Positions 50,116-60,622 of a DNA stretch of 64,000 bases are shown here, piece by piece. Made by a program: the position numbers and the translations under genes. Position 1 is the first letter of the stretch; each line of letters starts with the position of its first letter. The notes under the pieces are model-generated. The model had not been told where the DNA came from. It worked only from the letters and a program-made list of their open reading frames with translations, and did not search any database. Source of the DNA: Calditrichia bacterium (GTDB lineage Bacteria > Calditrichota > Calditrichia > RBG-13-44-9 > J075); the NCBI GenBank assembly GCA_020635015.1, contig JACKAP010000011.1:124001-188000 (forward strand), in the 5' to 3' direction.

Positions 50116-51648
50116 TCACTTCCCCGGCATCGGCTTGCGCGGGATTTTCTCATCCCGCATCGCGGTATGATAGACGATCGAAGCCACGATCACCGACATC
50201 TGCATCAAATCCCCTTCCACCACATGATCATACACATCCATATTGGTATGCCAGGTGCGGCTGAAATAATCCAGGGGATCCTGGATAAACTGGAAACCGG
50301 GCAGGCCCTGTTCATCAAACGCCACATGATCGGTGCTGCCGGTGCGCTGGATCGATACTGTCGTCGCGCCCATATCGTGGAAAGGCGTCAGGTAGCTTTC
50401 GAAAACCGGGCGGGCGGCATCATTCTCCTGGAGATAGATACCGCGAATTTTCCCTCCGCCATTGTCGATGTTGAAATAAGCCGAGACGTTGGCATGGGCC
50501 GGCTTGACCTCGCCGTTCTTCGCATCGCCAAAATGATTCTTGACGTAATTGCGCGAGCCGTGCAGCCCCTGCTCCTCACCGCTCCACAGGGCAATGCGGA
50601 TGGTGCGGCGCGGCTGAACCCCCAGCGCCTTGAGAATGCGCACCGCTTCCATCATCACCGCCGAGCCGGAGGCGTTGTCGGTAGCGCCGGTGCCGCCGTG
50701 CCAGGAATCGAGATGGGCGCCAAGCATCACCACCTCGTTCTTCAGCTTCTTGTCTACCCCGGGAATTTCAGCAATGACATTATATCCCAGGGAATCATCT
50801 TCAACAAAGCGGGTGCGGATATTCACTTCCAACTGAACCGGGATCTCTTTTTCCAGCAGCCGGGCAATGCGGTTATAATGCTCCCAGGCGATCACCAGGG
50901 TGGGAAGGGCGTTGGAGGCCGCCGTTTTATAGGAACCGCCGCTCATCACCCGCAGGGTACCGTGGGCAATCGAACTGGCTTCCAGCACCGCGCCGACCCC
51001 CTGTTCCACCAGGAACTTGCTCATCTTTTCCCGCTTGGCCCGGCGGGCGCGCCATTCGCCGGCCCGGGCCATCCAGCCGGAACGGGCGTTCGGTTCCGGC
51101 GCCTGGGCTTTTTCCGCCAGGTCCTCTGCTGATAAACGGGAGGCGTCGGCTTCAAACTTTTTCTCAATATCCTCAGCCTTGCCCAGCAATACGATCCGCC
51201 CGTTCAGCTTGCCTTCATATTGGGACAGATCCTCTTCATCGGTATCGATCAGCAGCGGTTCGCCGGACAGCACACTGTCGGTGCCGGGCGTCCAGGCTTT
51301 GGGCTGGGCGAAGATATTCATATATTGCGGCGCCAGCATCTCGGCTGAATAACGCTGCACCTCCCAGCCGCGCCCAAAGGTGCCCCAGGCCTCTACCTGG
51401 GCATTGGCCATACCCCACTCGCTGAGCTGGTTGCGGCACCATTCGGCAGCCTTCATGAAGTTGGGAGAGCCGGTCAACCGGGGACCATGCACGTCGGTCA
51501 GATAGCTCAGGGTTTCCATGACCTGCGAATTTTTAAGACCTTCCTGTTTGATGCGGGTGATCATCTGCAGATCTACCGGCTCCGTGGTCTGCGCATGCAG
51601 AAGGGCCGTGATCAGCAGCAGCCAGATCCAGTAATAACGTGTTTTCAT
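50116..51648 (-). CDS. Secreted M28-family metallopeptidase
   Basis: 510 aa. Signal peptide MKTRYYWIWLLLITALLHA. An M28/PA-like exported aminopeptidase or carboxypeptidase: a protease-associated (PA) domain (about 130-260) is inserted before the zinc core. The metal ligands appear in LGAHLDSWHGGTGATDNASG (His and Asp), LWSGEEQGLHGS (Glu Glu), and later His in STDHVAFDEQ and TWHTNMD. Two-zinc chemistry; peptide preference is unknown. GGAGA precedes the ATG on the minus strand. Confidence 0.92.
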   Translation of the reverse strand: MKTRYYWIWLLLITALLHAQTTEPVDLQMITRIKQEGLKNSQVMETLSYLTDVHGPRLTGSPNFMKAAEWCRNQLSEWGMANAQVEAWGTFGRGWEVQRYSAEMLAPQYMNIFAQPKAWTPGTDSVLSGEPLLIDTDEEDLSQYEGKLNGRIVLLGKAEDIEKKFEADASRLSAEDLAEKAQAPEPNARSGWMARAGEWRARRAKREKMSKFLVEQGVGAVLEASSIAHGTLRVMSGGSYKTAASNALPTLVIAWEHYNRIARLLEKEIPVQLEVNIRTRFVEDDSLGYNVIAEIPGVDKKLKNEVVMLGAHLDSWHGGTGATDNASGSAVMMEAVRILKALGVQPRRTIRIALWSGEEQGLHGSRNYVKNHFGDAKNGEVKPAHANVSAYFNIDNGGGKIRGIYLQENDAARPVFESYLTPFHDMGATTVSIQRTGSTDHVAFDEQGLPGFQFIQDPLDYFSRTWHTNMDVYDHVVEGDLMQMSVIVASIVYHTAMRDEKIPRKPMPGK

Positions 51649-51935
51649 CGATTTGTCTCCACTTGAAAAAGATGAATGCCAGTTAACCGGTCAAGTTACG
51701 CATCTGGCGCGAAAATTACAAAATTGAATACGTAATATTTTGCCAGGTGCAATATTGGGTTGTGAATTTCAGTCGATGGGTTGATGGGTTGATGGGTTAA
51801 TGGGTTTTTGTGGGGCAAAAAGTGCTCTTCGCTCTATAAAGCAGTTGGATTTCGTACAATTTCTTCATTGACATCATTATCCATTTGAATTAACTTCCAA
51901 AGTGGTTTCAAAAAGCAACTTATAGAGGGGGTGCA
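51649..51935. other. Intergenic region with GGGTTGAT words
   Basis: Short tandem GATGGGTT-type words at about 51773-51808, without a matching complementary arm. The remainder is AT-rich and includes the promoter region of the toxin-antitoxin pair; GAGGGGGT before its ATG is the SD. Confidence 0.55.
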
Positions 51936-52178
51936 ATGCCAGCAATTACGGTTAAAAATATTCCGGCAGATTTGTATCATCGATTAAAGGAAAGTGCCAA
52001 TCTGCATCGAAGAAGTGTGAACAGCGAAATACTTTATTGTCTGGAAAAAGCGTTACGTGTGCAGCGTATTGATCCGGAAACATTTCTTGCGCGAATCGAA
52101 AAAATTCAGCAAAGTCTTTCTGTTCCTCCACTAACTGATGAGTTCTTGAAAAAGGCAAAAGAAGAAGGTCGCATGTGA
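51936..52178 (+). CDS. FitA-like ribbon-helix-helix antitoxin
   Basis: 80 aa. ITVKNIPADLYHRLKESANLHRRSVNSEILYCLE is the RHH DNA-binding motif of FitA/Arc-type antitoxins, expected to bind the operon promoter and to neutralise the PIN toxin through its C-terminal part. The stop overlaps the GTG start of the toxin gene by 4 bp, as in standard VapBC/FitAB operons. Its AT-rich composition differs from the neighbours, a sign of transfer. Confidence 0.88.
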   Translation: MPAITVKNIPADLYHRLKESANLHRRSVNSEILYCLEKALRVQRIDPETFLARIEKIQQSLSVPPLTDEFLKKAKEEGRM

Positions 52179-52573
52179 AAGTGGTTGATACAAATGTGAT
52201 CGCCTATTTATTGATTGAAGGGGATCATACCAGGCATGCTAAAAATTTGCTCAAGCAAGATTCTGATTGGCATGCACCGCTGCTATGGCGCAGTGAATTT
52301 CGGAATGTTCTGTCATTGTATAGCAGACTGGGAGATTTGGCCCTGCAAGATGCTTTGCGTCTAATGGAAGAAGCCGAGCAATTAATGACGGGAAAAGAGT
52401 ATCACATTAATTCTTCTCAAATTCTTACGCTGGCAGCAAGTTCAGAATGCTCTGCTTACGATTGTGAATTTATCGCTTTGGCAAGGGAACTGGATACAAA
52501 ATTAATAACAACAGACAAAAAAGTATTACGTGAATTTCCAGATTTAACACTTTCTCTCAAGGATCATTTTTAA
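52175..52573 (+). CDS. PIN-domain ribonuclease toxin (VapC/FitB-like)
   Basis: 132 aa. PIN-domain acidic residues: Asp5 in VVDTNVIAYL, Glu in RSEFRNVL, Asp in SAYDCEFIALA, and Asp in ITTDKKVL. GTG start in the overlap GTGA with the antitoxin stop. Toxins of this family cleave tRNA or rRNA. The four acidic catalytic residues are in place, so it should be active. AT-rich like its partner. Confidence 0.9.
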   Translation: MKVVDTNVIAYLLIEGDHTRHAKNLLKQDSDWHAPLLWRSEFRNVLSLYSRLGDLALQDALRLMEEAEQLMTGKEYHINSSQILTLAASSECSAYDCEFIALARELDTKLITTDKKVLREFPDLTLSLKDHF

Positions 52574-52707
52574 CCAGTATCGGCAACGATACACAAATCA
52601 AGCATTGTCATAGGATTTATGAAAATTTTCGAAACATAATGGAGACCGGATAAGCCTCATCTTAACCCTCCCTATCAACCCATTAACTCATTAACGGAAA
52701 TACTTAC

Positions 52708-53445
52708 ATGACCATACATTCTCCCAGCAACATCACCAACACCAAATCCCACTCCCGCGCGGAAGTATGGAAAATGTTTGACCGGATTGCCCACCGTTAC
52801 GACCTGCTCAACCGCCTGCTGTCCCTCTGGCAGGATGTGCGCTGGCGGAACCGGGTGGCGAAGTATCTCCCGGCACGGGACGAGCAGCATATCCTTGACC
52901 TGGCCACCGGCACCGGCGATCTGCTGATCTCGATCTTCAAGCACAGCAAGCGGGTAAAAAGCGGCATCGGTATCGATATGGCGGAGAAGATGCTCGAGTT
53001 CGGCCGCCCCAAGCTGAAGAAGCGCGGTCTGGATCAGGCCATCACCCTGCAAACCGGTGACGCCACCGAGATACCGTTCCCGGCGGATAGGTTCGATGCC
53101 GTGACCATCTCCTTCGGCATCCGCAATGTTACCGACGTTTCCCGCGCCCTCGGCGAGATGAAGCGGGTGCTCAAGGGCGGCGGGAAGGCGATCATCCTGG
53201 AATTCTCCCTGCCCGGCAATGCACTGCTGCGCTCGCTTTATCTGTTCTACTTCCGCAAGGTCCTCCCGCGTATCGGCGGGCTGATCTCCGGCGACAGCTT
53301 CGCCTACCGCTATCTCAACGAAACCGTCGAGACCTTTCCCTACGGCGAGGCGTTCTGCGACCTGATGCGTCAGGCCGGCTTCCATCAGGTAAAAATGACC
53401 CCGCTGACGTTCGGAATTGCGACGATTTATGAGGGGGAGAAGTAG
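52708..53445 (+). CDS. menG: Demethylmenaquinone methyltransferase
   Basis: 245 aa. SAM-dependent C-methylation of demethylmenaquinol, or the matching ubiquinone step, with menaquinone most likely in this group. Signature VWKMFDRIAHRYDLLNRLLSLWQDVRWR, LDLATGTGDLL (SAM site), and the C-terminal GGLISGDSFAYRYLNETVETFPYGEAFCDLM...GIATIYEG. The ATG has only a weak SD. It stands alone between a TA pair and an exopolyphosphatase, so its co-transcription is uncertain. Confidence 0.93.
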   Translation: MTIHSPSNITNTKSHSRAEVWKMFDRIAHRYDLLNRLLSLWQDVRWRNRVAKYLPARDEQHILDLATGTGDLLISIFKHSKRVKSGIGIDMAEKMLEFGRPKLKKRGLDQAITLQTGDATEIPFPADRFDAVTISFGIRNVTDVSRALGEMKRVLKGGGKAIILEFSLPGNALLRSLYLFYFRKVLPRIGGLISGDSFAYRYLNETVETFPYGEAFCDLMRQAGFHQVKMTPLTFGIATIYEGEK

Positions 53446-53613
53446 GTGATAATTGTCAGTTGTAGTGATCGCTGGCCAGCGATCAGTGAATGGGTTGATG
53501 AGTGTATGGGTGAATGGGTAACTACTCCGAATAATCTTATTTTTACGTCTTTACCCATCCGCTCATCCACCCATTCACCCATTCACCCATCAACAAGCAT
53601 TTAGAGGAATCCC
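53446..53613. repeat. Octamer-armed inverted repeat before the Ppx gene
   Basis: AATGGGTTGATGAG/GGGTGAATGGGT words at about 53489-53520 and CACCCATTCACCCATTCACCCA words at about 53565-53595, around an AT-rich core. The right arm runs to 18 bp before the Ppx gene start. Confidence 0.8.
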
Positions 53614-55149
53614 ATGAAACTCGCTGCCATCGACATCGGTACCAACTCCATCCACATGGTGATTGTGGAAGCGACCGGCAAATATAGCTTCGAGGTGATC
53701 GATCGTGAGAAGGAGATGGTTAAGCTGGGGGTGGGGGTCTTTGCCACCAATCAGCTGAGTGAACAGGCGTTTCGCGACGGCCTGGAAACGATTCGCCGCT
53801 ACGTGCAACTGGCCGATCGCCATGGGGTGGATGAGATCATCACTGCTGCCACCAGCGCCACCCGCGAGGCACGCAATGGCAGCGAATTCCTCGATGAGGT
53901 GGTGCGCCAGACCGGCATCTCCCCCCGGGTGATCTCCGGCAACGAGGAAGCCCGCCTGATCTTCCTGGCGGTGCGCAGCGCGATTGCGATCAAGGATGAG
54001 AATGTGCTGGTGATCGATATCGGCGGCGGCAGCACCGAGGCGGTGATCGGCAACCAGTCGCAGATCCGCTTCGGCCGGAGCATGAAGCTGGGGGTGCTGC
54101 GCCTGCTCGATATGTTTGAAGATCAGGGCGCGGTGGGGGCCAAGGCGCGCGGGGTGCTGGAAGCCCATATCCGCTTTGCCGCACGGGATGTCATGAAAGA
54201 GGTGCGCGAGGTGGGTTTCTCCCGGGTAATCGGCACTTCCGGCACCATCCGCACCCTTGGGGAGGCCGCCCACCTGGCGGCGGGAGGGGCGGCGCTAAAA
54301 TCGCTCAACGCCGAGGTGGTGCAACTGAGCGATATCAAAAAATTCACTCAGCGCCTGCTGAAGATGTCGCCGGAGGAAAGGGCGGCATTACCGGCCCTGA
54401 ACAAGCGCCGCGCCGATGCGATCCACCTCGGCGGCGTGCTGCTGGTGCAGTTATTGGAGGCCGCCGGAGTGGGGGAAATTACCCTCTGCGACGCCTCGCT
54501 GCGCGAAGGGTTGATTATCGATTACCTGGAGCGATATTCCGGTCGCATTGCCGAAGTGACGCCTCAGCGTGACTTACGTTATCGCAGCGTGGCCCAACTG
54601 GCGCTGAAGTTTAACAGCGATCTATCGCAGAAAAAACATGTGGCCGGCCTCGCCTTGCAGATTTTTGATCAGACCGTCTCCCTCCACGGCTATGGCCGCT
54701 TCGAACGGGAGATCCTGGAGTATGCCGCCCTGCTGCACGATGTGGGACAGTATATCCGCTTTAACGACTATCACGATCATTCCCGATACATCATCCAGCA
54801 TGCCGGGCTGCGCAGCTTTACCGATGTGGAGGTGCTTCTGATTGCCGATGTGGCCTACTACCAGCGCGAGGCCAAGCTGGTGAAAAAGCCGGGCGAGCTG
54901 AGCCATTATCCCAAGCTGCACCGGCGGATGATCCGGATCCTCGCCGGTATGCTGCGTCTCGCGGTGGGACTGGACCGCACCAAGAACCAGCGCGTGAAAT
55001 CGCTGTCTTGCCGCATCACCGCTAAAAAGTTAACCATTTCAGTGCGCGGGGAAGATGATCTGGAGCTGGAAATCTGGGCCGCCAACCGCGACCGCAAAGT
55101 GCTCGCCCGGGCGCTGGGGGTGAAGATGAAGGTGGTGCATGAGGAATGA
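53614..55149 (+). CDS. Ppx/GppA phosphatase with C-terminal HD domain
   Basis: 511 aa. Exopolyphosphatase or guanosine pentaphosphate phosphatase with an actin-like ASKHA fold: AAIDIGTNSIHMVI and VLVIDIGGGSTEAVI. The C-terminal third carries an HD-type domain (ALLHDVGQYIRFNDYHDHSRYIIQHAG), about residues 330-480. Acts on polyphosphate or pppGpp. AGAGGAATCCC lies before the ATG. The family can interconvert the two activities, so I give no symbol. Confidence 0.9.
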   Translation: MKLAAIDIGTNSIHMVIVEATGKYSFEVIDREKEMVKLGVGVFATNQLSEQAFRDGLETIRRYVQLADRHGVDEIITAATSATREARNGSEFLDEVVRQTGISPRVISGNEEARLIFLAVRSAIAIKDENVLVIDIGGGSTEAVIGNQSQIRFGRSMKLGVLRLLDMFEDQGAVGAKARGVLEAHIRFAARDVMKEVREVGFSRVIGTSGTIRTLGEAAHLAAGGAALKSLNAEVVQLSDIKKFTQRLLKMSPEERAALPALNKRRADAIHLGGVLLVQLLEAAGVGEITLCDASLREGLIIDYLERYSGRIAEVTPQRDLRYRSVAQLALKFNSDLSQKKHVAGLALQIFDQTVSLHGYGRFEREILEYAALLHDVGQYIRFNDYHDHSRYIIQHAGLRSFTDVEVLLIADVAYYQREAKLVKKPGELSHYPKLHRRMIRILAGMLRLAVGLDRTKNQRVKSLSCRITAKKLTISVRGEDDLELEIWAANRDRKVLARALGVKMKVVHEE

Positions 55150-55344
55150 GTTTTTAGTCCACGGATTTCACGGATTGACACTGAGTTAATGGGTTGATGG
55201 GTTGATGGGGATAGATGGGGGTACTTAGATCTTTCATGTGGCGGCATTGTGAGCCACGTTTTTTTATGAATTACGATTTGGCGTACTGGGCCGCGTTAAT
55301 AGATTGTTGTCTGTCCGATTATTAAAAATAATCCGTGTAAATCC
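55150..55344. repeat. Inverted repeat with CCACGGATT arms
   Basis: TAGTCCACGGATTTCACGGATT (about 55157-55178) and AATCCGTGTAAATCCGTGAAATCCGTGGAC (about 55330-55359) enclose about 150 bp with GGGTTGAT words. The right arm overlaps the first codons of the next gene. Confidence 0.85.
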
Positions 55345-57537
<2,193 letters not shown>

Positions 57538-57785
57538 AGGCGTTAATGAGTTAATGGGTTGATGGGATAATGGGAAAATATGGTCTCGTTCGACGCTCAG
57601 CGTCACCGCAGCCAGATCCAATTCGTGCACGCTCGACGCAGAGCGTCGAAAAACCTGGCGCCACGCAGAGCGTGGCACCAGATATTTAACCCATCCACCC
57701 ATCCACCCATCCACCCAAAATAAACTTCCGGTTGCATTTTGTTGAAAAAATTTTATATTGATTCCTGAAACAAAGGAATAGAAAA
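57538..57785. repeat. Intergenic repeats before the his leader
   Basis: GAGTTAATGGGTTGATGGGATAATGGG words at about 57543-57573, an inverted GACGCTCAGCGTC/GACGCAGAGCGTC block (about 57593-57650), and CCCATCCACCCATCCACCCA words at about 57690-57717 make another armed element. The his promoter follows at once. Confidence 0.8.
57732..57759 (+). promoter_or_regulatory. Probable his operon promoter
   Basis: TTGCAT (57732-57737), 16-bp spacer, TATATT (57754-57759), 27 bp before the leader peptide ATG. The -10 box is a good match and the -35 is weak; it could also be an FCB-type promoter. Confidence 0.5.
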
Positions 57786-57866
57786 ATGAAAACCATTTTC
57801 ACCCACATCCATCATCATCATCATTCGAGCCTCCTCGGACAGTGGGTGAAGTATTCGCTATGCTGA
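57786..57866 (+). CDS. hisL: his operon leader peptide
   Basis: 26-codon ORF with AAGGAATAG before the ATG. It carries THIHHHHHSS: six His codons within seven positions (codons 7 and 9-13), five of them consecutive. This is the classic sensor of a histidine attenuator: when charged His-tRNA is short, ribosomes stall in the run. A terminator hairpin follows 27 bp after the stop. The peptide ends LLGQWVKYSLC and has no other expected role. Too short for an automatic gene call. Confidence 0.88.
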   Translation: MKTIFTHIHHHHHSSLLGQWVKYSLC

Positions 57867-57893
57867 CATAACGACCATAACGATTTCCAAAAA

Positions 57894-57924
57894 AGCCCGC
57901 TGCCACCCAGCGGGCTTTTTTTTT
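57894..57924 (+). terminator. Histidine attenuator terminator
   Basis: 9-bp stem AGCCCGCTG...CAGCGGGCT with a 5-nt loop, then nine U. An alternative pairing is possible between TGGGTG (57843-57848, in the leader codons for Trp-Val) and CACCCA (57904-57909, terminator loop and start of the 3' arm), which would prevent terminator formation. Placed 214 bp upstream of hisG. Confidence 0.85.
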
Positions 57925-58137
57925 GTAAACTACCTAGTCCACGGATTACACGGATTAACACTGATGGGAAAGACAAAACCTGAAAACGAAAAGGGTCGAA
58001 ATTATGAAACGCTTCTCAAACCAATCTGTGAAAATCCGTGTAATCCGTGGATTGTCTTTCAGTGTATTCCCCCAAATCCGCAATCCGCATTCCGCAATCC
58101 GCATTCGAAACCCCGAACTATCAAAAGGAGCCAAACT
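57925..58137. repeat. Inverted repeat between attenuator and hisG
   Basis: CCACGGATTACACGGATT (57941-57958) and AATCCGTGTAATCCGTGG (58032-58050) form perfect arms around an 75-bp spacer. A 7-9-bp repeat AATCCGCATTCCGC follows to 58108. SD AAGGAG at 58125-58130 belongs to hisG. Confidence 0.85.
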
Positions 58138-58992
58138 ATGAGTACCCTTCGCCTGGTTGTCCCTAAAGGCCGCATCTACACCCGGGTGGTGCAATTGCTC
58201 CAGGAGGCCGGCATCCGCCTCCAGGGCGATGAACGCGCTTACCGCCCGCTGACCAATGATCCGGAGATCGAGATCAAGATCATGAAGCCGCAGAACATTC
58301 CCCAGCTGCTGGAACTGGGCTCGCATGATGCCGGCTTTACCGGCCACGATTGGGTGGCGGAAACCGGCGCTGCGGTGACGGAACTGCTCGATCTGCAGTT
58401 CGACCCGGTCCAAATTGTTGCGGCAGTACCGCAGGCAGCGGGAGCAGAAAGCCTGCGCGGGAAAAAGATCACGGTCGCCACCGAATATGAGGCGCTGGCT
58501 TCCGCATATCTCCGCGAGGCCGGCTACGATTTCCGTATTCTGCGCACCTTCGGCGCCACCGAGGTGTTCCCGCCGGACGACGCCGATATGATCATCGACA
58601 ATACGTCCACCGGCCGCACCCTGGCGGAGCATGATCTGCAGGTAATCGCCACCCTGCTGCGCTCCTCGACCCGTTTTGTCGCTAACCAGGCCTCACTGGA
58701 AAATCCCTGGAAACGGGAAAAGATCGACCGCCTCACCATGCTCTTCCGCTCGATCCTCGATGCCCGGGAGCGGGTGATGCTGGAGATGAACGTGGCGGCG
58801 GAGAACCTGGAAGCGGTGATCCGCATCCTGCCCTGCATGCGCGCCCCCACCGTGTCATCCCTCTACCATGAAAAAGGTTATGCCGTGAAGACCGCCGTCA
58901 AAAAAGACGAAGCGGTGCAGTTGATCCCCCGTCTGAAAGCGCTGGGCGCCACGGACATCCTGGAATATGATTTCCGAAAGGTGGTGATATGA
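58138..58992 (+). CDS. hisG: ATP phosphoribosyltransferase (long form)
   Basis: 284 aa. First step of histidine synthesis: ATP plus PRPP to phosphoribosyl-ATP. LRLVVPKGRIYTRVVQLL start, DLQFDPVQIVAAVP, MIIDNTSTGRTLAEHDLQVI (PRPP-binding), and a C-terminal ACT-like regulatory domain (about 205-284, with ERVMLEMNVAAENLEAVIRILPCMRAPTVSSLYHEKG), which marks the long, self-contained HisG that needs no HisZ and is fed back by histidine. Start ATG at 58138, AAGGAG. Overlaps hisC by 4 bp. Confidence 0.95.
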   Translation: MSTLRLVVPKGRIYTRVVQLLQEAGIRLQGDERAYRPLTNDPEIEIKIMKPQNIPQLLELGSHDAGFTGHDWVAETGAAVTELLDLQFDPVQIVAAVPQAAGAESLRGKKITVATEYEALASAYLREAGYDFRILRTFGATEVFPPDDADMIIDNTSTGRTLAEHDLQVIATLLRSSTRFVANQASLENPWKREKIDRLTMLFRSILDARERVMLEMNVAAENLEAVIRILPCMRAPTVSSLYHEKGYAVKTAVKKDEAVQLIPRLKALGATDILEYDFRKVVI

Positions 58993-60038
58993 TCCCTCCC
59001 CGCAAATCCGTCGGCGAAGTGACGCCGTACCCCCTCAATCCCGGCACCCGCCGAGATAAGATCCGCCTCGACCTCAACGAAAGCGCCTGGGGCTGCTCTC
59101 CGAAAGTATTGGAGGCGCTGCGCCGGATCGAGCGGATGGATGTGAGCACTTATCCGGTCTATCATGATTTTTTGAGCCAGATCGCCGCGCAGAAAAATCT
59201 TCCCCCGGAAAACATTATGATCACCAACGGGGCAGATGACGCCATCCGTATCCTGATGCAGACCTATATCGAACCCGGCGACGAGGTGGTCGTCGCGGAG
59301 CCGAGCTTCGGGATGATCACTCTCCAGGCACGCATCGCCGGTGCCACCTTGCGCCCGGTGCGCTATGGGAGCGACCTTGCCTTCCCGGTGGAAGGTTTTC
59401 GCGCCGTCCTGAATTCTAAAACCCGCCTGCTGGCCATCGTGCGCCCGGACAGTCCCACCGGCGGACGGATCCGCCGTGCCGACCTGATCGATCTGCTGCG
59501 CGAAGCGCCGCAGGCGGTGGTGATGCTGGATGAGACCTACTGGCATTTTTGCGGCGAGAGCTGCGTGGATCTGCTGGCGGAATATCCCAACCTGGTAATT
59601 CTGCAATCCTTCTCCAAGGCTTACGGACTGGCCGGGATGCGCCTGGGGATGGTGTTCGCCGCGGCCGAGAGCATCGCCGAATACCGCAAGGTAAACCCGC
59701 CCTTTTCGGTCAACGCCCTGGCGATGCAGGCCGGGATGGCGGCGCTGGCCGATCAGGCCTATTTGGAGGAAGTGCTGCAGGCGGTGGAAACCGAAAAGGC
59801 TTATCTGGCGGAACGGATGAATTCCCTGGGCCTGGAAACGCGCACCTCGCCGGCGAACTTCGTGCTGGCGCATATCGGCGCTGAAGCGGATCGAGTGCAT
59901 ACGGCCCTGATGGCGCAGAATATTTTCGTCAAAAACTTGAGCAGCCAGCCGCCCCTGGAGGGCTGGTTCCGCATCACCGCCGGCACCCGCCGGGAAAATG
60001 ATATTTTGTTGAATGCACTGAAGGAGATTTTATCATGA
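58989..60038 (+). CDS. hisC: Histidinol-phosphate aminotransferase
   Basis: 349 aa, PLP-dependent class II aminotransferase. RLDLNESAWG near the start, NGADDAIRILMQTYIEPGDEVVV, DETYWHF, and QSFSKAYGLAGMRLGMVFA with the PLP-binding Lys. ATG overlaps the hisG stop (ATGA), and its own stop overlaps hisB in the same way, so translation is coupled. Confidence 0.95.
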   Translation: MIPPRKSVGEVTPYPLNPGTRRDKIRLDLNESAWGCSPKVLEALRRIERMDVSTYPVYHDFLSQIAAQKNLPPENIMITNGADDAIRILMQTYIEPGDEVVVAEPSFGMITLQARIAGATLRPVRYGSDLAFPVEGFRAVLNSKTRLLAIVRPDSPTGGRIRRADLIDLLREAPQAVVMLDETYWHFCGESCVDLLAEYPNLVILQSFSKAYGLAGMRLGMVFAAAESIAEYRKVNPPFSVNALAMQAGMAALADQAYLEEVLQAVETEKAYLAERMNSLGLETRTSPANFVLAHIGAEADRVHTALMAQNIFVKNLSSQPPLEGWFRITAGTRRENDILLNALKEILS

Positions 60039-60622
60039 GAAGCGCAAGCATCAGCCGGGAGACCCGCGAGACCCGTATCGCCATGAGCGTCAACCTCGAC
60101 GGCCGCGGGGAGAGTGAGATTGTCTCGCCGATCGGCTTTCTGACCCACATGCTGGAGACCTTTGCCCGCCACGGGATTTTCGATCTGCAGGCCAACATCG
60201 AAGGGGATCTGGAGGTCGATCAGCACCATACCGTGGAAGATTGCGGGATCGTGCTCGGCGAGGTTTTCAAAAAAGCACTGGGCGATAAGCGCGGGATCAA
60301 ACGGGCAGGGTTCTTTATCTACCCGATGGATGAAGCGCTGGCCACGGTCGCAATCGACATCTCCGGGCGATCCTTTCTGAAGCTGGAAGCGGAATTCAGC
60401 AATGCGCGAGTGGGGGAGTTGGAGATCGAGCTGCTGGAAGATTTTTTCCTCGGTTTTAGCGGCGCCCTGGGGGCTAACCTGCACATCCGGGTGCATTACG
60501 GGCGCTCGGATCATCACAAAATCGAAGCGGTGTTCAAGGCCCTGGCCAAAGCGATGAAGAGCGCCTGCGAGATCGAGCCGCGGATCGCCGGCACCATTCC
60601 GAGCACCAAGGGGGTGTTATGA
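60035..60622 (+). CDS. hisB: Imidazoleglycerol-phosphate dehydratase
   Basis: 195 aa, the monofunctional form without the N-terminal phosphatase domain found in enterobacteria. GFLTHMLETFARHG, HHTVEDCGIVLGE, FIYPMDEALATVAIDISGR and DHHKIEAVFKALAKAM are the metal-binding and family motifs. The phosphatase for histidinol-phosphate is not visible in this window. 4-bp overlaps on both sides. Confidence 0.95.
   Translation: MRSASISRETRETRIAMSVNLDGRGESEIVSPIGFLTHMLETFARHGIFDLQANIEGDLEVDQHHTVEDCGIVLGEVFKKALGDKRGIKRAGFFIYPMDEALATVAIDISGRSFLKLEAEFSNARVGELEIELLEDFFLGFSGALGANLHIRVHYGRSDHHKIEAVFKALAKAMKSACEIEPRIAGTIPSTKGVL

Noticed and set aside
57786..57866. His-rich short ORF as a metal-binding peptide
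   Set aside because: Its place just before a terminator and the hisG operon fits a leader peptide much better.
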